This document shows positions 1-9,115 of a stretch of DNA of 39,288 bases, piece by piece. The stretch lies in assembly GCA_005776725.1 (NCBI GenBank), contig SXOO01000103.1, positions 1 through 39,288 of the forward strand. Reading direction: 5' to 3'. Both the position numbers and the translations under genes were made by a program. How positions within the stretch are numbered: position 1 is the first letter of the stretch; each line of letters begins with the position of its first letter. The notes below the pieces were generated by a model. That model did no database searches. It was not told the origin of the DNA and saw only the letters and a program-made list of their open reading frames with translations. The stretch is from Pseudomonadota bacterium. GTDB lineage: Bacteria > Myxococcota_A > UBA9042 > GCA-2863065.

Positions 1-1414
1 GCCTGGGTGGACACGCGCTCCCGGCGGGGCACGGTAGGGGCGGCGCGGGGATCCAGCGGGGCGCCTCGGTGAACGACGCCCCCGAGCGCCGAAAGACCCC
101 GAGCCCGTCGTCGAGCCGGCCCGCGACCAGCACCGACGCGCGGTCCGCCCCGCCAAGCGCCAACGTGTAGGCGCCGGCCAAACCCTCCACGCCGCCTTCT
201 CCGGCTTGCCGGTGGGCGAGCTCCGCCGCGCCGTCGAGCACCCGCAGCGCATTGGCCACCTGGCTCACTACGGCGACCCGAGTCCCGGAGAGCGTTACGG
301 CCGCGGCGCCCCTGAGCTCGGCGTAGGGGCGGAACGGGCCGAAGTAGTCGCGCGGTCCGAGCTCGTAGAGCAGGGCAGGGGGCGGCTCCTGGAAGGTCTC
401 TGCGAGCCGCCAGGAGGCTCCCTCCCGCCGGAGGAAGGACACGCTCTGCCCGTGTCGAGCCGTGACCACGAGGGTGTCGTCGTCTTGGAAGGCCAGCGCG
501 GACGGGAACACCCGCTCGGGGTGAGCGTCGAACACGAACTCTTCCCAGTCGACCGCCTCGCCCCACTGCGGGTGGTTGGTGGTGCCCGGGCACTCCGCCA
601 CGACGCCCACAGGGAGCAGCGGCGTGGCGAGCCCCAGCGTGGGCGTGCAGCCGGGCTCCGCGCCGCAACGCGTGGGCGTGAACAGGTAGACGTTTTGGTC
701 GTTGCAGCCCGCCGTTGCCGCGACCAGACCGCCAGGGCTCAGCGCCACACCGTCCACGGCCTCTAGCGGGGTCGTTCCCAGCACCCGAGCGTCGGCGCCC
801 AGCTGGCCCCACACGACGCCGTCGGCCGTGGCGCCTACAAACTCGACGCCAGCGGCGCTCACCCGACCGCCGAGGCGCTCGACCACGACACCGGGGAGCG
901 CCTCCGCCGTGGCCAGCGTCTCCAGTTCGAGGCGCACGACGCCGTCGGGTCGCGATGCGAGCAAGACGTCCCCGTCGGACCACAAGTCCGTCACCGGGCC
1001 CGCGACGAGCTTCGCTGGGAGGGCGCCGCCGGTTCCGCCCGCGGCGAGCTGCCATCGGACGAGCCCGTCGGGCCCTGCGCTGACGAGCCCGTCGCCGCTG
1101 CGGACTAGGGCTGTGGAGGCTGGCGCGGTCACCGCTGGGCCGGCGGGCGTGCCGTCCGGGTGGAAGGCCGCGAGGCCGCTGCCGTCCGCGTTCGCGACGT
1201 AGATGAGGCCGTCCGGTCCGAAGGCGACGCCCGCCGGATCGCCAAGGCCCGAGAGACCTCCGTCACCCTGGGTCAGCGTCCAGAGAGGCGCCAGCTCTGG
1301 GCAAGCCTTGGCCACGGGTTCGTCCGTGGGCGCACAACCGAGCGCGGTGAACAGGAGGCAAGAGACACTTCGCGCCGCGTGCGCTGAGGGCGCGCCCGTA
1401 CCGGGAGCCCTCAT
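1..1414 (-). CDS. Partial secreted propeller-like lipoprotein (3' end outside window)
   Basis: The frame opens at ATG 1414 on the minus strand and runs without a stop to the window edge, so at least 471 residues are present and the C-terminus is missing. Residues 1-27 look like a lipoprotein signal (hydrophobic SCLLFTALGC, lipobox ALGC). The next part has short repeats of the kind DPAGVAFGPDGLIYVAN and GDGLVSAGPDGLVRWQ, typical of NHL/SMP-30-like beta-propellers, so an outer-surface propeller is the likely fold. No catalytic motif is visible. It lies 86 nt downstream of the large FG-GAP/SpoIID gene on the same strand and may be co-transcribed with it. A GTG directly precedes the ATG (1417), so the exact start is uncertain. 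Function unknown. Confidence 0.75.
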   Translation of the reverse strand, partial: MRAPGTGAPSAHAARSVSCLLFTALGCAPTDEPVAKACPELAPLWTLTQGDGGLSGLGDPAGVAFGPDGLIYVANADGSGLAAFHPDGTPAGPAVTAPASTALVRSGDGLVSAGPDGLVRWQLAAGGTGGALPAKLVAGPVTDLWSDGDVLLASRPDGVVRLELETLATAEALPGVVVERLGGRVSAAGVEFVGATADGVVWGQLGADARVLGTTPLEAVDGVALSPGGLVAATAGCNDQNVYLFTPTRCGAEPGCTPTLGLATPLLPVGVVAECPGTTNHPQWGEAVDWEEFVFDAHPERVFPSALAFQDDDTLVVTARHGQSVSFLRREGASWRLAETFQEPPPALLYELGPRDYFGPFRPYAELRGAAAVTLSGTRVAVVSQVANALRVLDGAAELAHRQAGEGGVEGLAGAYTLALGGADRASVLVAGRLDDGLGVFRRSGASFTEAPRWIPAPPLPCPAGSACPPR

Positions 1415-1437
1415 CACCGTGCGGTCTCCCGCGGCCG

Positions 1438-1461
1438 GGACGGGCAGCCCCCAACCCGTCC
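1438..1461 (-). terminator. Hairpin in the 1415-1500 gap, possible terminator
   Basis: The minus strand reads GGACGGG, a 10-nt loop, then CCCGTCC: a perfect 7-bp stem just after the stop of the SpoIID-containing gene. There is no T-tract, so it may be only a processing or attenuation structure. Confidence 0.3.
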
Positions 1462-1500
1462 TGCCTGGCACCCGTCACCCGCGGCGAGTCGGCGCAAGTC

Positions 1501-4500
1501 TCAGCCTCGGCGTCGCCTGAGGGCGAACAGCAGCAGCGGCGCCAGCGTCCAAACGACGCCGGCGTGCTCCAAAGGCTGGCCCAGGGCGGCGCAGCCGGAG
1601 CGGTCGCGAGGGGGAGTGTTCGGTCTGCCGGAGCTGTGCGTGTCGGCCCCGTGGGCGGCGCCGTCGGCTCCGGTGTCGGTCGAGCCGCCGGCGTCGGGAG
1701 CGCCCGACGATGCCGTGTCGCTGCTCGGCGCAGGCGCGCCGTCGATGGACAGCTCCCAGGTCGCCTCGGCAGAGGGACAGCGGATGAGGCCGCTCGTATG
1801 AACGAGGCGGAAGCGGGTGGCCGCGGGGAAACTCGGCGCGGTGGCGTCGAAGCGGAGCACGAGCTCCTCGCCCGGCGCGACCGCCGTCGCGTTGTGGAGC
1901 ACGACGGCCTCCGACTCCCAGCTCGAGTGCCACACCCGCGCGTTGCCGAGGCTCTCGACGTCTTCCGCGTGGAGCCCCACGGCCCCGGGCTCCCAGAGCT
2001 CCGAGCCCGCGTTTCGGAAGCGGAGCGTGGCGCTGAGCGCGGCGCCGGGACTGGCGTCCAGCGGCGCGTCGAGCTCTACGAACTCCGCCGCGCGCGGCGG
2101 CAGCGTCGCCCCGAGCGGCGCCCCGCCCTCGTCGGTCTCGCCGTCACAGTCGTCGTCGATGTCGTTGCAGGTCTCGTCCCCCGCTTCACCGGTGGCGACA
2201 CACGCCACCTCACCCGAGAGGCACATGAGCACGCCGGTTCCACAGGCCCCTGGCGCGTCCGTCATACAAGCCACCGGCGCGCCGCCGTCGTTCGGATCCA
2301 CCGACGTGCACGACCCATAGGACGACCACGTGCATTGGTCCGAGCAGCTCCGCGTCTCGACGCCGCAGCTCGCGCAAGGTTGATGCTCCACGGCGCCCGC
2401 AGCACACTCGCCCGCACCGCCACACTCGCCGAAGGGCTCCCACCCGCAGCCCCCGTCACAGCTTCGCGTGCGCGTGCCGCACCAGCCGCACGCCTCGGTC
2501 TCGGTGGCGCCCGGCGCGCAAGCGCCCCCGTCGGAGCAGGCGCCAAACTCGCCCCAGTTACACTCCCCCGTGCAGCTCCGCGTCTGGCTGCCGCAGCTAC
2601 CGCAGCCCGCGGTCTCCGAGGCCCCGGGAGCGCAGGGGCCCTCCCCCTGGCAGCCGGACCACGCGCCCCACTGGCACCCGTCGCACGTCCGGGTCATGTT
2701 CCCGCAGTTCCCGCACGGGGTGGACTCGGTCGCTCCACCCGAACACTCACACGCCTGCACACAGCTCCCCGTGGCGGTGACGATGCCGATGTCCATCCCG
2801 TAATAGAACCGGAGGATGTCCTGGTAGCCCCACCCCGCCTTCGCGAGGCATGACGCGCCGTTCTGTGACTTGCACCCGCGGTTCGCGTAGTTGCCCGCGT
2901 TGACCCACCCGAGCGTGGTCTGTTCGAGCCCGCTGCCCGACTTCCCCCAGTTGTAGGTGACGTACTTCTCGGTGTTCGAGTAGTCGTTATCGCCCGGCGC
3001 CGCGACGCAGTCGCCGGTGGATGGGACCGCCCCTGCGACGTAGAACGCGGCCACCTGTGTGTTCGAGTACCGCAGCACCACGCCGGCGGTCTCGCTCACT
3101 GCTTGGTGGTGTGTGGCCGAGGGTGTTTTGCCGCACGAGTAGACCTGATCGCTCTGCCCGTCCGCGATGGAGCCCGAGGTGTTGAGCTTGTAGTAGAGGT
3201 AGCTCCGGGCCGCGACCGCCTGGGCCTTCAGGGCCTCGAGCGGCGCACTGCCGTTCTCACACTGGATCACGTGCGCCAGGTAGTCGCCCTCGACCTGCTT
3301 GACCCCTTTGCCGATCACCTCTGCGGTGCAGTACGCGTTGAGTGCGCCGCTGCGCACCTCCAAAGAGCGCTGCGGCTCCGGAGCCTCGCCCGCGCACCCA
3401 GCCACGGCCAGCGCCAGGACAGCCCGAGGTCCGGCGCGTCGGCGACGCAGGAGCAACCCGACCGCGCCGAGGAGCAGCCAGAGGGCGCCGGTGCCCCCTC
3501 GCCCGCGGGCGGTACAAGTGGTGTCGTCGGCCGAGTCCAGGCGTGTCCAGTGCATCGTGTCTCCCTCCAAGGTGCCGACGAGGTCCCCGAGCTGAAGCGG
3601 GCCGTCGAGCGTGGCGCGCCGATAAGCGCCATTGCCTGAATACTCGAATGGCGGGACGGTCTCCACCCCGCTGCCGATACGTTGTCCGAAAGCGTCGCGC
3701 GGGATGAGCCGGAGCCCGGTCGGCGTCCGCTCCATGGTGGAGAGCGCCGTGGGCGCTGCGGGCTCCCTTGGCATCAACCAGACCACGCCGGTAAGCCCCC
3801 CCGCCGTGACGGTGAAGGCGCCAGGCGCGGTGCCGGCGCGCAGACGGGCCGACCAGCCCACGAGGTCGAAGCCGATGTCCAACCGGGTCCAGGCGGCGCT
3901 CACCAACGTGCAGCCGGGGGCCTGTGGTAGCTCGGCAGTAGAGGGTTCGACCAGCTGACCGTCCGCGTCACGCCAGATCAGGACCACATCGACGAGGTCC
4001 TGCCCATCAGCGCGGGCGATGGGCGTGACGACCCACAGCCTGCTCCGAGACGGCTCCGCGGCGCCGGGCCGGCCGAGGTGTTGGACCTCCACGAGCGTCT
4101 GCTCGCCGTGCTGGACGCTGGCCACCTCGTCGAACGCCAGGAGGCGCGCGACGCGCCACGGCGCGACCCCGGGCTCCAGCGGCGCCACCGCGTCGCCCAC
4201 CACCACGCTGAGGCGGCCCTCGACGTCGGCGCTCGCCGCGCCGAACGCGTCCAACGGCGCGAAGCGGACCGTGGACGCCCCCTTGATCCCTGGGGACACG
4301 TCGGCTCGGCTGTCTCCGCCGAAGTTGGCGACGGACGGCACCTCCTGGGCGACTCCGCCCACCATCACCCTGACTGGCGCTGCCCCCGCCGTCTGGAGCT
4401 CGGTCGAGGCGTCTCCCGCGACCACTCGAAAGCGGGCGCCGACGCGCACGGGATGTGGGTCGGTCAGCAGCACGTCCACGCGCTCCCGCACGGTCAGCTT

Positions 4501-6165
4501 GGGCTGTAGCGCCAGGGTGTGCCCCGCCGAGACCACTAGGAAGCGGTGCGCGCCGGCGGAGGACGGCGCCACGAAGTCAGCGCCCGAGGCGCCGGCTCCC
4601 ACACCGCCAACAACGGTCTCTCCGGGGAGCGTGCTGTAGACCCGCACGGTGGCTCCGGGAGAGGTCTCCGGCGGGTCGAACCACACCGCGCCCGGATGTT
4701 CCAGGGCGAAGAGCTGGTCGACCGCGTCGAAGGTTCGGGGCGCGTCCTGTCCCAGCCAGGGCCAACGGACCGTGAGCGTCACGGGGCCCGCGCAGTCGCC
4801 GAGACCGAAGTGCACGACCCGCTCGTGAGCCGCCACCGCCTGCTGCCCGCTCAGCTCCCGGTATTGAACCCGGCCGCACGCCTCGAGGCGGAAGTTCGTG
4901 CCCGGCAGCTCGGGGGCGCGGAAGGCCACCCAGCGGCCCGCGGCCTCCGTGACGTTGCGGTACAACGAGCGGGCATCGAGGCCGGTGACCAGCGCGTCGA
5001 GGCGTCCGTCCCGGTCGAAGTCCGCCACCACCACCGCTCGCTTCGCCGTGAGCTCGAGCAGCCCCGCCGCGTCGGCCTGGTCCTGCCCGTCGACCAGCAG
5101 CGTGTCGCGTGCGTTGGGCTCGGGGACGAACAGGTGCAGGTCGTCGTCCACCACGTCCGGAACGCCCGTGGCCAGACCCGGCAAACCCGCGGTGAGCCAG
5201 AGCTCTTCGTCCCCGTCGTTGTCGGCGTCGAGGAACGCGATGCCCCACTTGAAGCGGCGGCCCACCTCGCCCCACTCCGTGGCCCGACCGAGCGCCCCGA
5301 ACGACCGCGCGCCGTTGCCAGAGCGGATCACGAGGTCCGGTCCGATCGAGCTCAGCACATAGTCGAGCGCCGCGTCGCCATCGAGGTCCGCGGCGGCGAC
5401 CCCCATCCCGTAGATCCCGGGGAGCGCCTCGGCGCCGCGCCCGGCCCGGTAGAGGAAGCTCGGCGTCTCGAGGCTGCCGTAGTCGGTGGCTACGAGCAGG
5501 GCGGGCCGCCCCTCGCCGTCGAAGTCGGTGACCATGGGGACCGGGTTGCACCCCGTGCTGGCCACGGCGTCCTCCGGTGACAGGCGGTACCCCAGCGCGC
5601 CCCGCTCCAGCCGGAACAACGTGCGCACGGCGGCCGTGCCTGTGCCGCACCCCGCGGACGCCACGAAGAGATCGGTGGCGCCGTCACCGTCGAGATCGCC
5701 GGCCGTCAGCAGCTCGGCCGACGTCGCGGGACGGCCGATGGCGAGCTCGCTCCCCCCGGGAAACGGCACGATGAAGAGCCCGCCGGACTCGAAGGCGGTG
5801 GGATCGGCGCCAAGCGCGCCCGGGGAGCGGGACTGGACGAGGGCCAGAGCCCGGCGCGGGCCCAGCGGTCCGTCGTTCCACTGGAAGGGCGTGATGCACG
5901 ACAGGTTCGGCAGCGCCGTGAGGGCGGCCGGCGTGGCTTCGCGGAAGGGCAGGGTGCCGCTGTTGAGGTAGAGCCGAGTGGGGCCCGCCGGCTCGCCGAG
6001 CAGGAGGTCGGGGAAGGGGTCGCCGTCCCAGTCGACCCACGCCGCACTTCCTCCGAAGATCGAGGCGGGGCTCGCCCCGATCACCGCGGGGACGCCGGAC
6101 GCCGCCGTGACGTCTTCGAAGCGCGGCGCCGCCACGAGCGCCAGGACGGCGAGGACGCTCACCAA
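1501..6165 (-). CDS. FG-GAP / SpoIID-like / Cys-rich surface protein, 1554 aa, probable fusion
   Basis: The likely start is TTG 6165 (or GTG 6162), which begins a short hydrophobic signal (VSVLAVLALVAA). Residues 30-400 carry FG-GAP/VCBS repeats (DWDGDPFPDLL, DLDGDGATDLF, DADNDGDEEL, DFDRDGRLDAL). Residues 405-490 resemble the ASPIC/UnbV domain that often follows them. Residues 894-924 are a hydrophobic stretch, RRRR, then a lipobox. Residues 940-1125 are SpoIID-like (LEALKAQAVAARSYLYYK, WGYQDILRFYYGMDI); that family acts on or stimulates cleavage of peptidoglycan. Residues 1150-1290 hold four thrombospondin-like Cys repeats, 1330-1347 a MopE-like CNDIDDDCDGETDEG, and 1360-1475 an NBR1-like Ig fold. 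A MYXO-CTERM-like tail (WTLAPLLLFALRRRRG) ends the protein. It is divergent from the M23 peptidase gene. It may be two genes read as one. Confidence 0.8.
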   Translation of the reverse strand: MVSVLAVLALVAAPRFEDVTAASGVPAVIGASPASIFGGSAAWVDWDGDPFPDLLLGEPAGPTRLYLNSGTLPFREATPAALTALPNLSCITPFQWNDGPLGPRRALALVQSRSPGALGADPTAFESGGLFIVPFPGGSELAIGRPATSAELLTAGDLDGDGATDLFVASAGCGTGTAAVRTLFRLERGALGYRLSPEDAVASTGCNPVPMVTDFDGEGRPALLVATDYGSLETPSFLYRAGRGAEALPGIYGMGVAAADLDGDAALDYVLSSIGPDLVIRSGNGARSFGALGRATEWGEVGRRFKWGIAFLDADNDGDEELWLTAGLPGLATGVPDVVDDDLHLFVPEPNARDTLLVDGQDQADAAGLLELTAKRAVVVADFDRDGRLDALVTGLDARSLYRNVTEAAGRWVAFRAPELPGTNFRLEACGRVQYRELSGQQAVAAHERVVHFGLGDCAGPVTLTVRWPWLGQDAPRTFDAVDQLFALEHPGAVWFDPPETSPGATVRVYSTLPGETVVGGVGAGASGADFVAPSSAGAHRFLVVSAGHTLALQPKLTVRERVDVLLTDPHPVRVGARFRVVAGDASTELQTAGAAPVRVMVGGVAQEVPSVANFGGDSRADVSPGIKGASTVRFAPLDAFGAASADVEGRLSVVVGDAVAPLEPGVAPWRVARLLAFDEVASVQHGEQTLVEVQHLGRPGAAEPSRSRLWVVTPIARADGQDLVDVVLIWRDADGQLVEPSTAELPQAPGCTLVSAAWTRLDIGFDLVGWSARLRAGTAPGAFTVTAGGLTGVVWLMPREPAAPTALSTMERTPTGLRLIPRDAFGQRIGSGVETVPPFEYSGNGAYRRATLDGPLQLGDLVGTLEGDTMHWTRLDSADDTTCTARGRGGTGALWLLLGAVGLLLRRRRAGPRAVLALAVAGCAGEAPEPQRSLEVRSGALNAYCTAEVIGKGVKQVEGDYLAHVIQCENGSAPLEALKAQAVAARSYLYYKLNTSGSIADGQSDQVYSCGKTPSATHHQAVSETAGVVLRYSNTQVAAFYVAGAVPSTGDCVAAPGDNDYSNTEKYVTYNWGKSGSGLEQTTLGWVNAGNYANRGCKSQNGASCLAKAGWGYQDILRFYYGMDIGIVTATGSCVQACECSGGATESTPCGNCGNMTRTCDGCQWGAWSGCQGEGPCAPGASETAGCGSCGSQTRSCTGECNWGEFGACSDGGACAPGATETEACGWCGTRTRSCDGGCGWEPFGECGGAGECAAGAVEHQPCASCGVETRSCSDQCTWSSYGSCTSVDPNDGGAPVACMTDAPGACGTGVLMCLSGEVACVATGEAGDETCNDIDDDCDGETDEGGAPLGATLPPRAAEFVELDAPLDASPGAALSATLRFRNAGSELWEPGAVGLHAEDVESLGNARVWHSSWESEAVVLHNATAVAPGEELVLRFDATAPSFPAATRFRLVHTSGLIRCPSAEATWELSIDGAPAPSSDTASSGAPDAGGSTDTGADGAAHGADTHSSGRPNTPPRDRSGCAALGQPLEHAGVVWTLAPLLLFALRRRRG
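3394..3486 (-). other. Internal anchor / signal-peptide junction within the 1554-aa frame
   Basis: These bases encode residues 894-924. The first half (ALWLLLGAVGLLLRRRR) looks like the C-terminal membrane anchor of a MYXO-CTERM protein. From TTG 3456 the same residues read as a bacterial lipoprotein signal: LLRRRR, then AVLALAVAGC, whose VAGC fits the lipobox consensus exactly (Cys924). No stop codon separates the halves. An internal start at TTG 3456 would give a 651-residue SpoIID lipoprotein. The site upstream of that codon (CGGTCGGG) is a poor ribosome binding site. Confidence 0.55.
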
Positions 6166-6239
6166 GCGCGGGACAAGGGCGGCGGAGGGTGCACGGGTCG
6201 AGTGTAAGGAAGCGGGCGAGGGCGAAGCAACTCACCGCC

Positions 6240-6302
6240 CGAGTCACGCCGAGTCACGAGGCGCGGCTTCGCTTGGACGGTGCTCCTATACGCTCTTGAT
6301 AT
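6240..6302 (+). promoter_or_regulatory. Divergent intergenic region with 9-bp direct repeat and possible promoter
   Basis: The 166-bp gap between the divergent SpoIID and M23 genes (6166-6331) contains CGAGTCACG twice (6240-6248 and 6250-6258), one base apart, which could be an operator. Downstream, TTGGAC (6273-6278) and TTGATA (6296-6301) are 17 bp apart and could be a weak sigma-70-like promoter for the M23 gene. Both are guesses from pattern only. Confidence 0.3.
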
Positions 6303-6331
6303 GGCGCTCTGCGCGGCGCATCCTCGTCCCG

Positions 6332-9115
6332 GTGAAGCGCCTCCCCATCGCCCTCCTCGTTCTAGCGTGTGACTCTGCTGACCTGGTGGGCGCCGACGAC
6401 ACGCACGTGACGCCGCATCATGACCACGCGCATGAAGCCACCGGCACGGCCCAGATCAGCGGGGCCGTGACCTGCCCCGCGTCGATGACCCGTTACCCCG
6501 TGGCGGGGAAGCACAATGGGGGATGGGACTCCAACGCGCTCACGTACACCTGTCCCACGCACCCCTCGAGCTCCAAGGACAACTCGGACTTTCTGGCCGG
6601 CGATCACTACGGCAACGACATCTTCGCCGCGAAGGGGACTCCGCTCGTGGCGTGCGTGAAGGGAACGATCGTGGGGAAGTCCACGACCACCATCGGGGGC
6701 AAGAACGTCAGCATCAAGGACGCCTGCGGGTGGCACTACTACTACGCCCACCTCGACACCTTCGCGCCCGGGCTCGCGGTGGGCCAGGCCGTGGAGGCCG
6801 GCGACCCGCTGGGGACCGTGGGCAACACGGGCAACGCCTCGGGCACTTCGCCTCACCTCCACTTCTCGGTCCACCCGGCCAACTACACCGCGGGCATCGA
6901 CCCCTTCCCGCTCCTGCAGAAGGTGGACGCCACGGCATGCACGGGGGGAGCGCCGCCTACGCCGCCGGGGGTGAACCCGGATACGGCGAACATCTCGATC
7001 ACCTCGTCCACGGCGCCGGCCGACACTTTGAGCCAAGGCCCCTCTGGGGGCATCGCGGATGTCTTCGAAGGCCAGACCTTCCACGTGGACGTCGTGGTCG
7101 GCAACGCCGCCGGTGGAAAGAACACCTCGGACTACGTCCGCCTGGGGTACTGGGTGGAGTCGCCCTGGCTGGAGGTGGCCACGTGGCAGATCCACACCGA
7201 CTGGCCGGCCAAGGACAAGAGCACCTGGGTGCTCAACGACGCGGACTCCGCGCCCGACAACCCGCCCAAGAACGACCCTCCGGCGACCGGACAGATGAAC
7301 CTGTACGCGATCGCGCAGGGCGAGACGAAGCGCATTCGGTTCACCGTTCGGGCCGTGAATTACAGCCTCGGCGCCGTGGACCACCCGGACCTCCGGGCGT
7401 GGGTCTGGCACGTCGGCAACTACTACGGCGAGATGACCGGCTGGGACGACCCCGTCGAGGTGAACAAGGCCGGAAAGCTCCTCCGCACCTACGTGCAGCA
7501 CGACGTGTACGGGGCCACCCACTGGGAGTGGAACGGGGCGCCGGAAGAGACCGAGGGCTGGGGCGCGGCCAACGCCGTGTCGCTCACAGTGGACGGCGCC
7601 GAGGACGCCCTCTTCGTGGAGCAACTGGGCCCGGATCCCTACATGGTGTCGCCCGGGGTCGCTCTGGCGGCGTCGCAGTGGGGCGGCTTCCACGCGCGAG
7701 TGCGTCATCACGACGGGACCAAGGCGGGGCAGCTGTTCTGGGCCACGACCGACGCGCCGGGCTTCTCCGAAGAGCGCTCGCTGCACTACGAGGTGCCCGG
7801 AGACGGGCAGTGGCACGAGATCGCGCTGAACCCGTCCACGAAGCCCGGCTGGACTGGGACCATCACCCGTATCCGCATCGATCCCACGTGGGCTGAGACC
7901 GGGCGCTTCGACCTCGACTGGCTGCGAGCTGTGGCCGCGCCGGGGCCCACCACCGGCGACGCCGATGGCGACGGCAAGCTCGCCAGCAGCGACTGCAACG
8001 ACAACGACCCGAACCTCCAGGACCCCACGGCCACGCCGGAGGTCTGCGATGGCGTCGACAACGACTGCGACGGGCTGATCGACGAGGAGCTCTCCATGGG
8101 CGCCGAGGTGTGCGACGGCGTCGACTCCAACTGCAACGGGACGCTGATGCCGGGCGAGGAGGACGCCGACCTCGACGGTCACGCCCCGTGCAAGGGCGAC
8201 TGCAACGACGCGGATCCTGCGGTGCACCCCGGCGCCACCGAGCTGTGTGACGGCTTCGACAACGACTGCGATGGCACCACCGACGACGGCTTCACCCTCG
8301 GCGCGTCGTGCACCGTGGGTACGGGCGCGTGCGCCGCGAGCGGCGTGGTCGGCTGCAGCGACGAGGGCGGCGTGCGGTGTACCGGGGCCCCGGCGCTGCC
8401 TGAGGATGAGACCTGCAACGGCCTGGACGACGACTGTGACGGCGCCACCGACGAGGACTGGGGCCTCGGCGGATCCTGCTCTGCCGGTGGACCGGGCTGT
8501 CTCCGAGTGGGCGTCACGCGCTGCAGCGCGGACGGCCAGTTCATCTGCGACGCGATGCCGCCGTCCCCGCTCCCGGAGAAGTGCAACGGGCTCGACGACG
8601 ACTGCGATGGCCTCACCGACGAGGGCCTCGCCCAGGGGGATCCCTGCACCGTGGGGGCAGGGGCCTGCGCGAGTACCGGCGTGACCGGATGCCGCGCGGA
8701 GGGCCTGGTCTGCCTGGCGGAGGCGTCCGCCCCGGGGCCCGAGCGCTGTAACGGGCTCGATGATGATTGCGACGGCGATATCGACGACGGCTTCCCAATC
8801 GGGCAGACGTGCGAGGTCCTGTCGCTCACGAGTCCTTCGGGCGCGCCGGAGACCTGTCGCGGCGTGGGCGTCTGGGTCTGCGCGCCCAGCGGCGAGCGCG
8901 TGGCCTGCGACGCGCCTTGCGAGGCGGCGACGTCGCCCGAGAGCGGCTTGCTCGCGGACGTTGTCAGCGGTGACACGGCCCCGTCGGGCGCCGGGAGTGG
9001 TGCCAGCGGCTCATCGGGGTGCAGCGGCGCCGCCAGGCCCACGCCCGGATGGGGAGGGGCTGTGCTCGTCTGGCTCGCGTGGCGGGTGGCACGTCGGCGG
9101 GGACGCCTCCATTGA
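6332..9115 (+). CDS. M23 zinc metallopeptidase lipoprotein with MopE repeats and C-terminal anchor
   Basis: Starting at GTG 6332 gives 927 residues with a lipoprotein signal (MKRLPIALLVLAC). A His-rich stretch (THVTPHHDHAHEA) follows. Residues 60-195 are an M23/LytM peptidase domain with all expected zinc ligands: H92 and D96 in DHYGNDIFA, H175 and H177 in SPHLHFS, and the catalytic-type H140 in YYYAHLD. Such enzymes cut peptidoglycan cross-bridges or other peptides. Residues 200-540 appear all-beta, ending in a jelly-roll-like binding segment (FDLDWLRAV). Residues 545-835 hold six MopE-like Asp/Cys motifs (CNGLDDDCDGATDED and variants), probably calcium or copper binding. The C-terminus is Ser/Gly-rich, then hydrophobic, then Arg-rich (WLAWRVARRRGRLH), MYXO-CTERM-like. 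The frame is open further upstream, but no signal peptide would fit there. Confidence 0.85.
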   Translation: MKRLPIALLVLACDSADLVGADDTHVTPHHDHAHEATGTAQISGAVTCPASMTRYPVAGKHNGGWDSNALTYTCPTHPSSSKDNSDFLAGDHYGNDIFAAKGTPLVACVKGTIVGKSTTTIGGKNVSIKDACGWHYYYAHLDTFAPGLAVGQAVEAGDPLGTVGNTGNASGTSPHLHFSVHPANYTAGIDPFPLLQKVDATACTGGAPPTPPGVNPDTANISITSSTAPADTLSQGPSGGIADVFEGQTFHVDVVVGNAAGGKNTSDYVRLGYWVESPWLEVATWQIHTDWPAKDKSTWVLNDADSAPDNPPKNDPPATGQMNLYAIAQGETKRIRFTVRAVNYSLGAVDHPDLRAWVWHVGNYYGEMTGWDDPVEVNKAGKLLRTYVQHDVYGATHWEWNGAPEETEGWGAANAVSLTVDGAEDALFVEQLGPDPYMVSPGVALAASQWGGFHARVRHHDGTKAGQLFWATTDAPGFSEERSLHYEVPGDGQWHEIALNPSTKPGWTGTITRIRIDPTWAETGRFDLDWLRAVAAPGPTTGDADGDGKLASSDCNDNDPNLQDPTATPEVCDGVDNDCDGLIDEELSMGAEVCDGVDSNCNGTLMPGEEDADLDGHAPCKGDCNDADPAVHPGATELCDGFDNDCDGTTDDGFTLGASCTVGTGACAASGVVGCSDEGGVRCTGAPALPEDETCNGLDDDCDGATDEDWGLGGSCSAGGPGCLRVGVTRCSADGQFICDAMPPSPLPEKCNGLDDDCDGLTDEGLAQGDPCTVGAGACASTGVTGCRAEGLVCLAEASAPGPERCNGLDDDCDGDIDDGFPIGQTCEVLSLTSPSGAPETCRGVGVWVCAPSGERVACDAPCEAATSPESGLLADVVSGDTAPSGAGSGASGSSGCSGAARPTPGWGGAVLVWLAWRVARRRGRLH

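Noticed and set aside
206..1520. Several overlapping plus-strand frames at the left edge
   Set aside because: The minus strand here encodes one continuous propeller-like protein through all of this region.
6362..8227. Minus-strand 621-codon open frame
   Set aside because: It is opposite the M23 peptidase, whose zinc motifs and repeats are unmistakable; the antisense product has no domain-like pattern.
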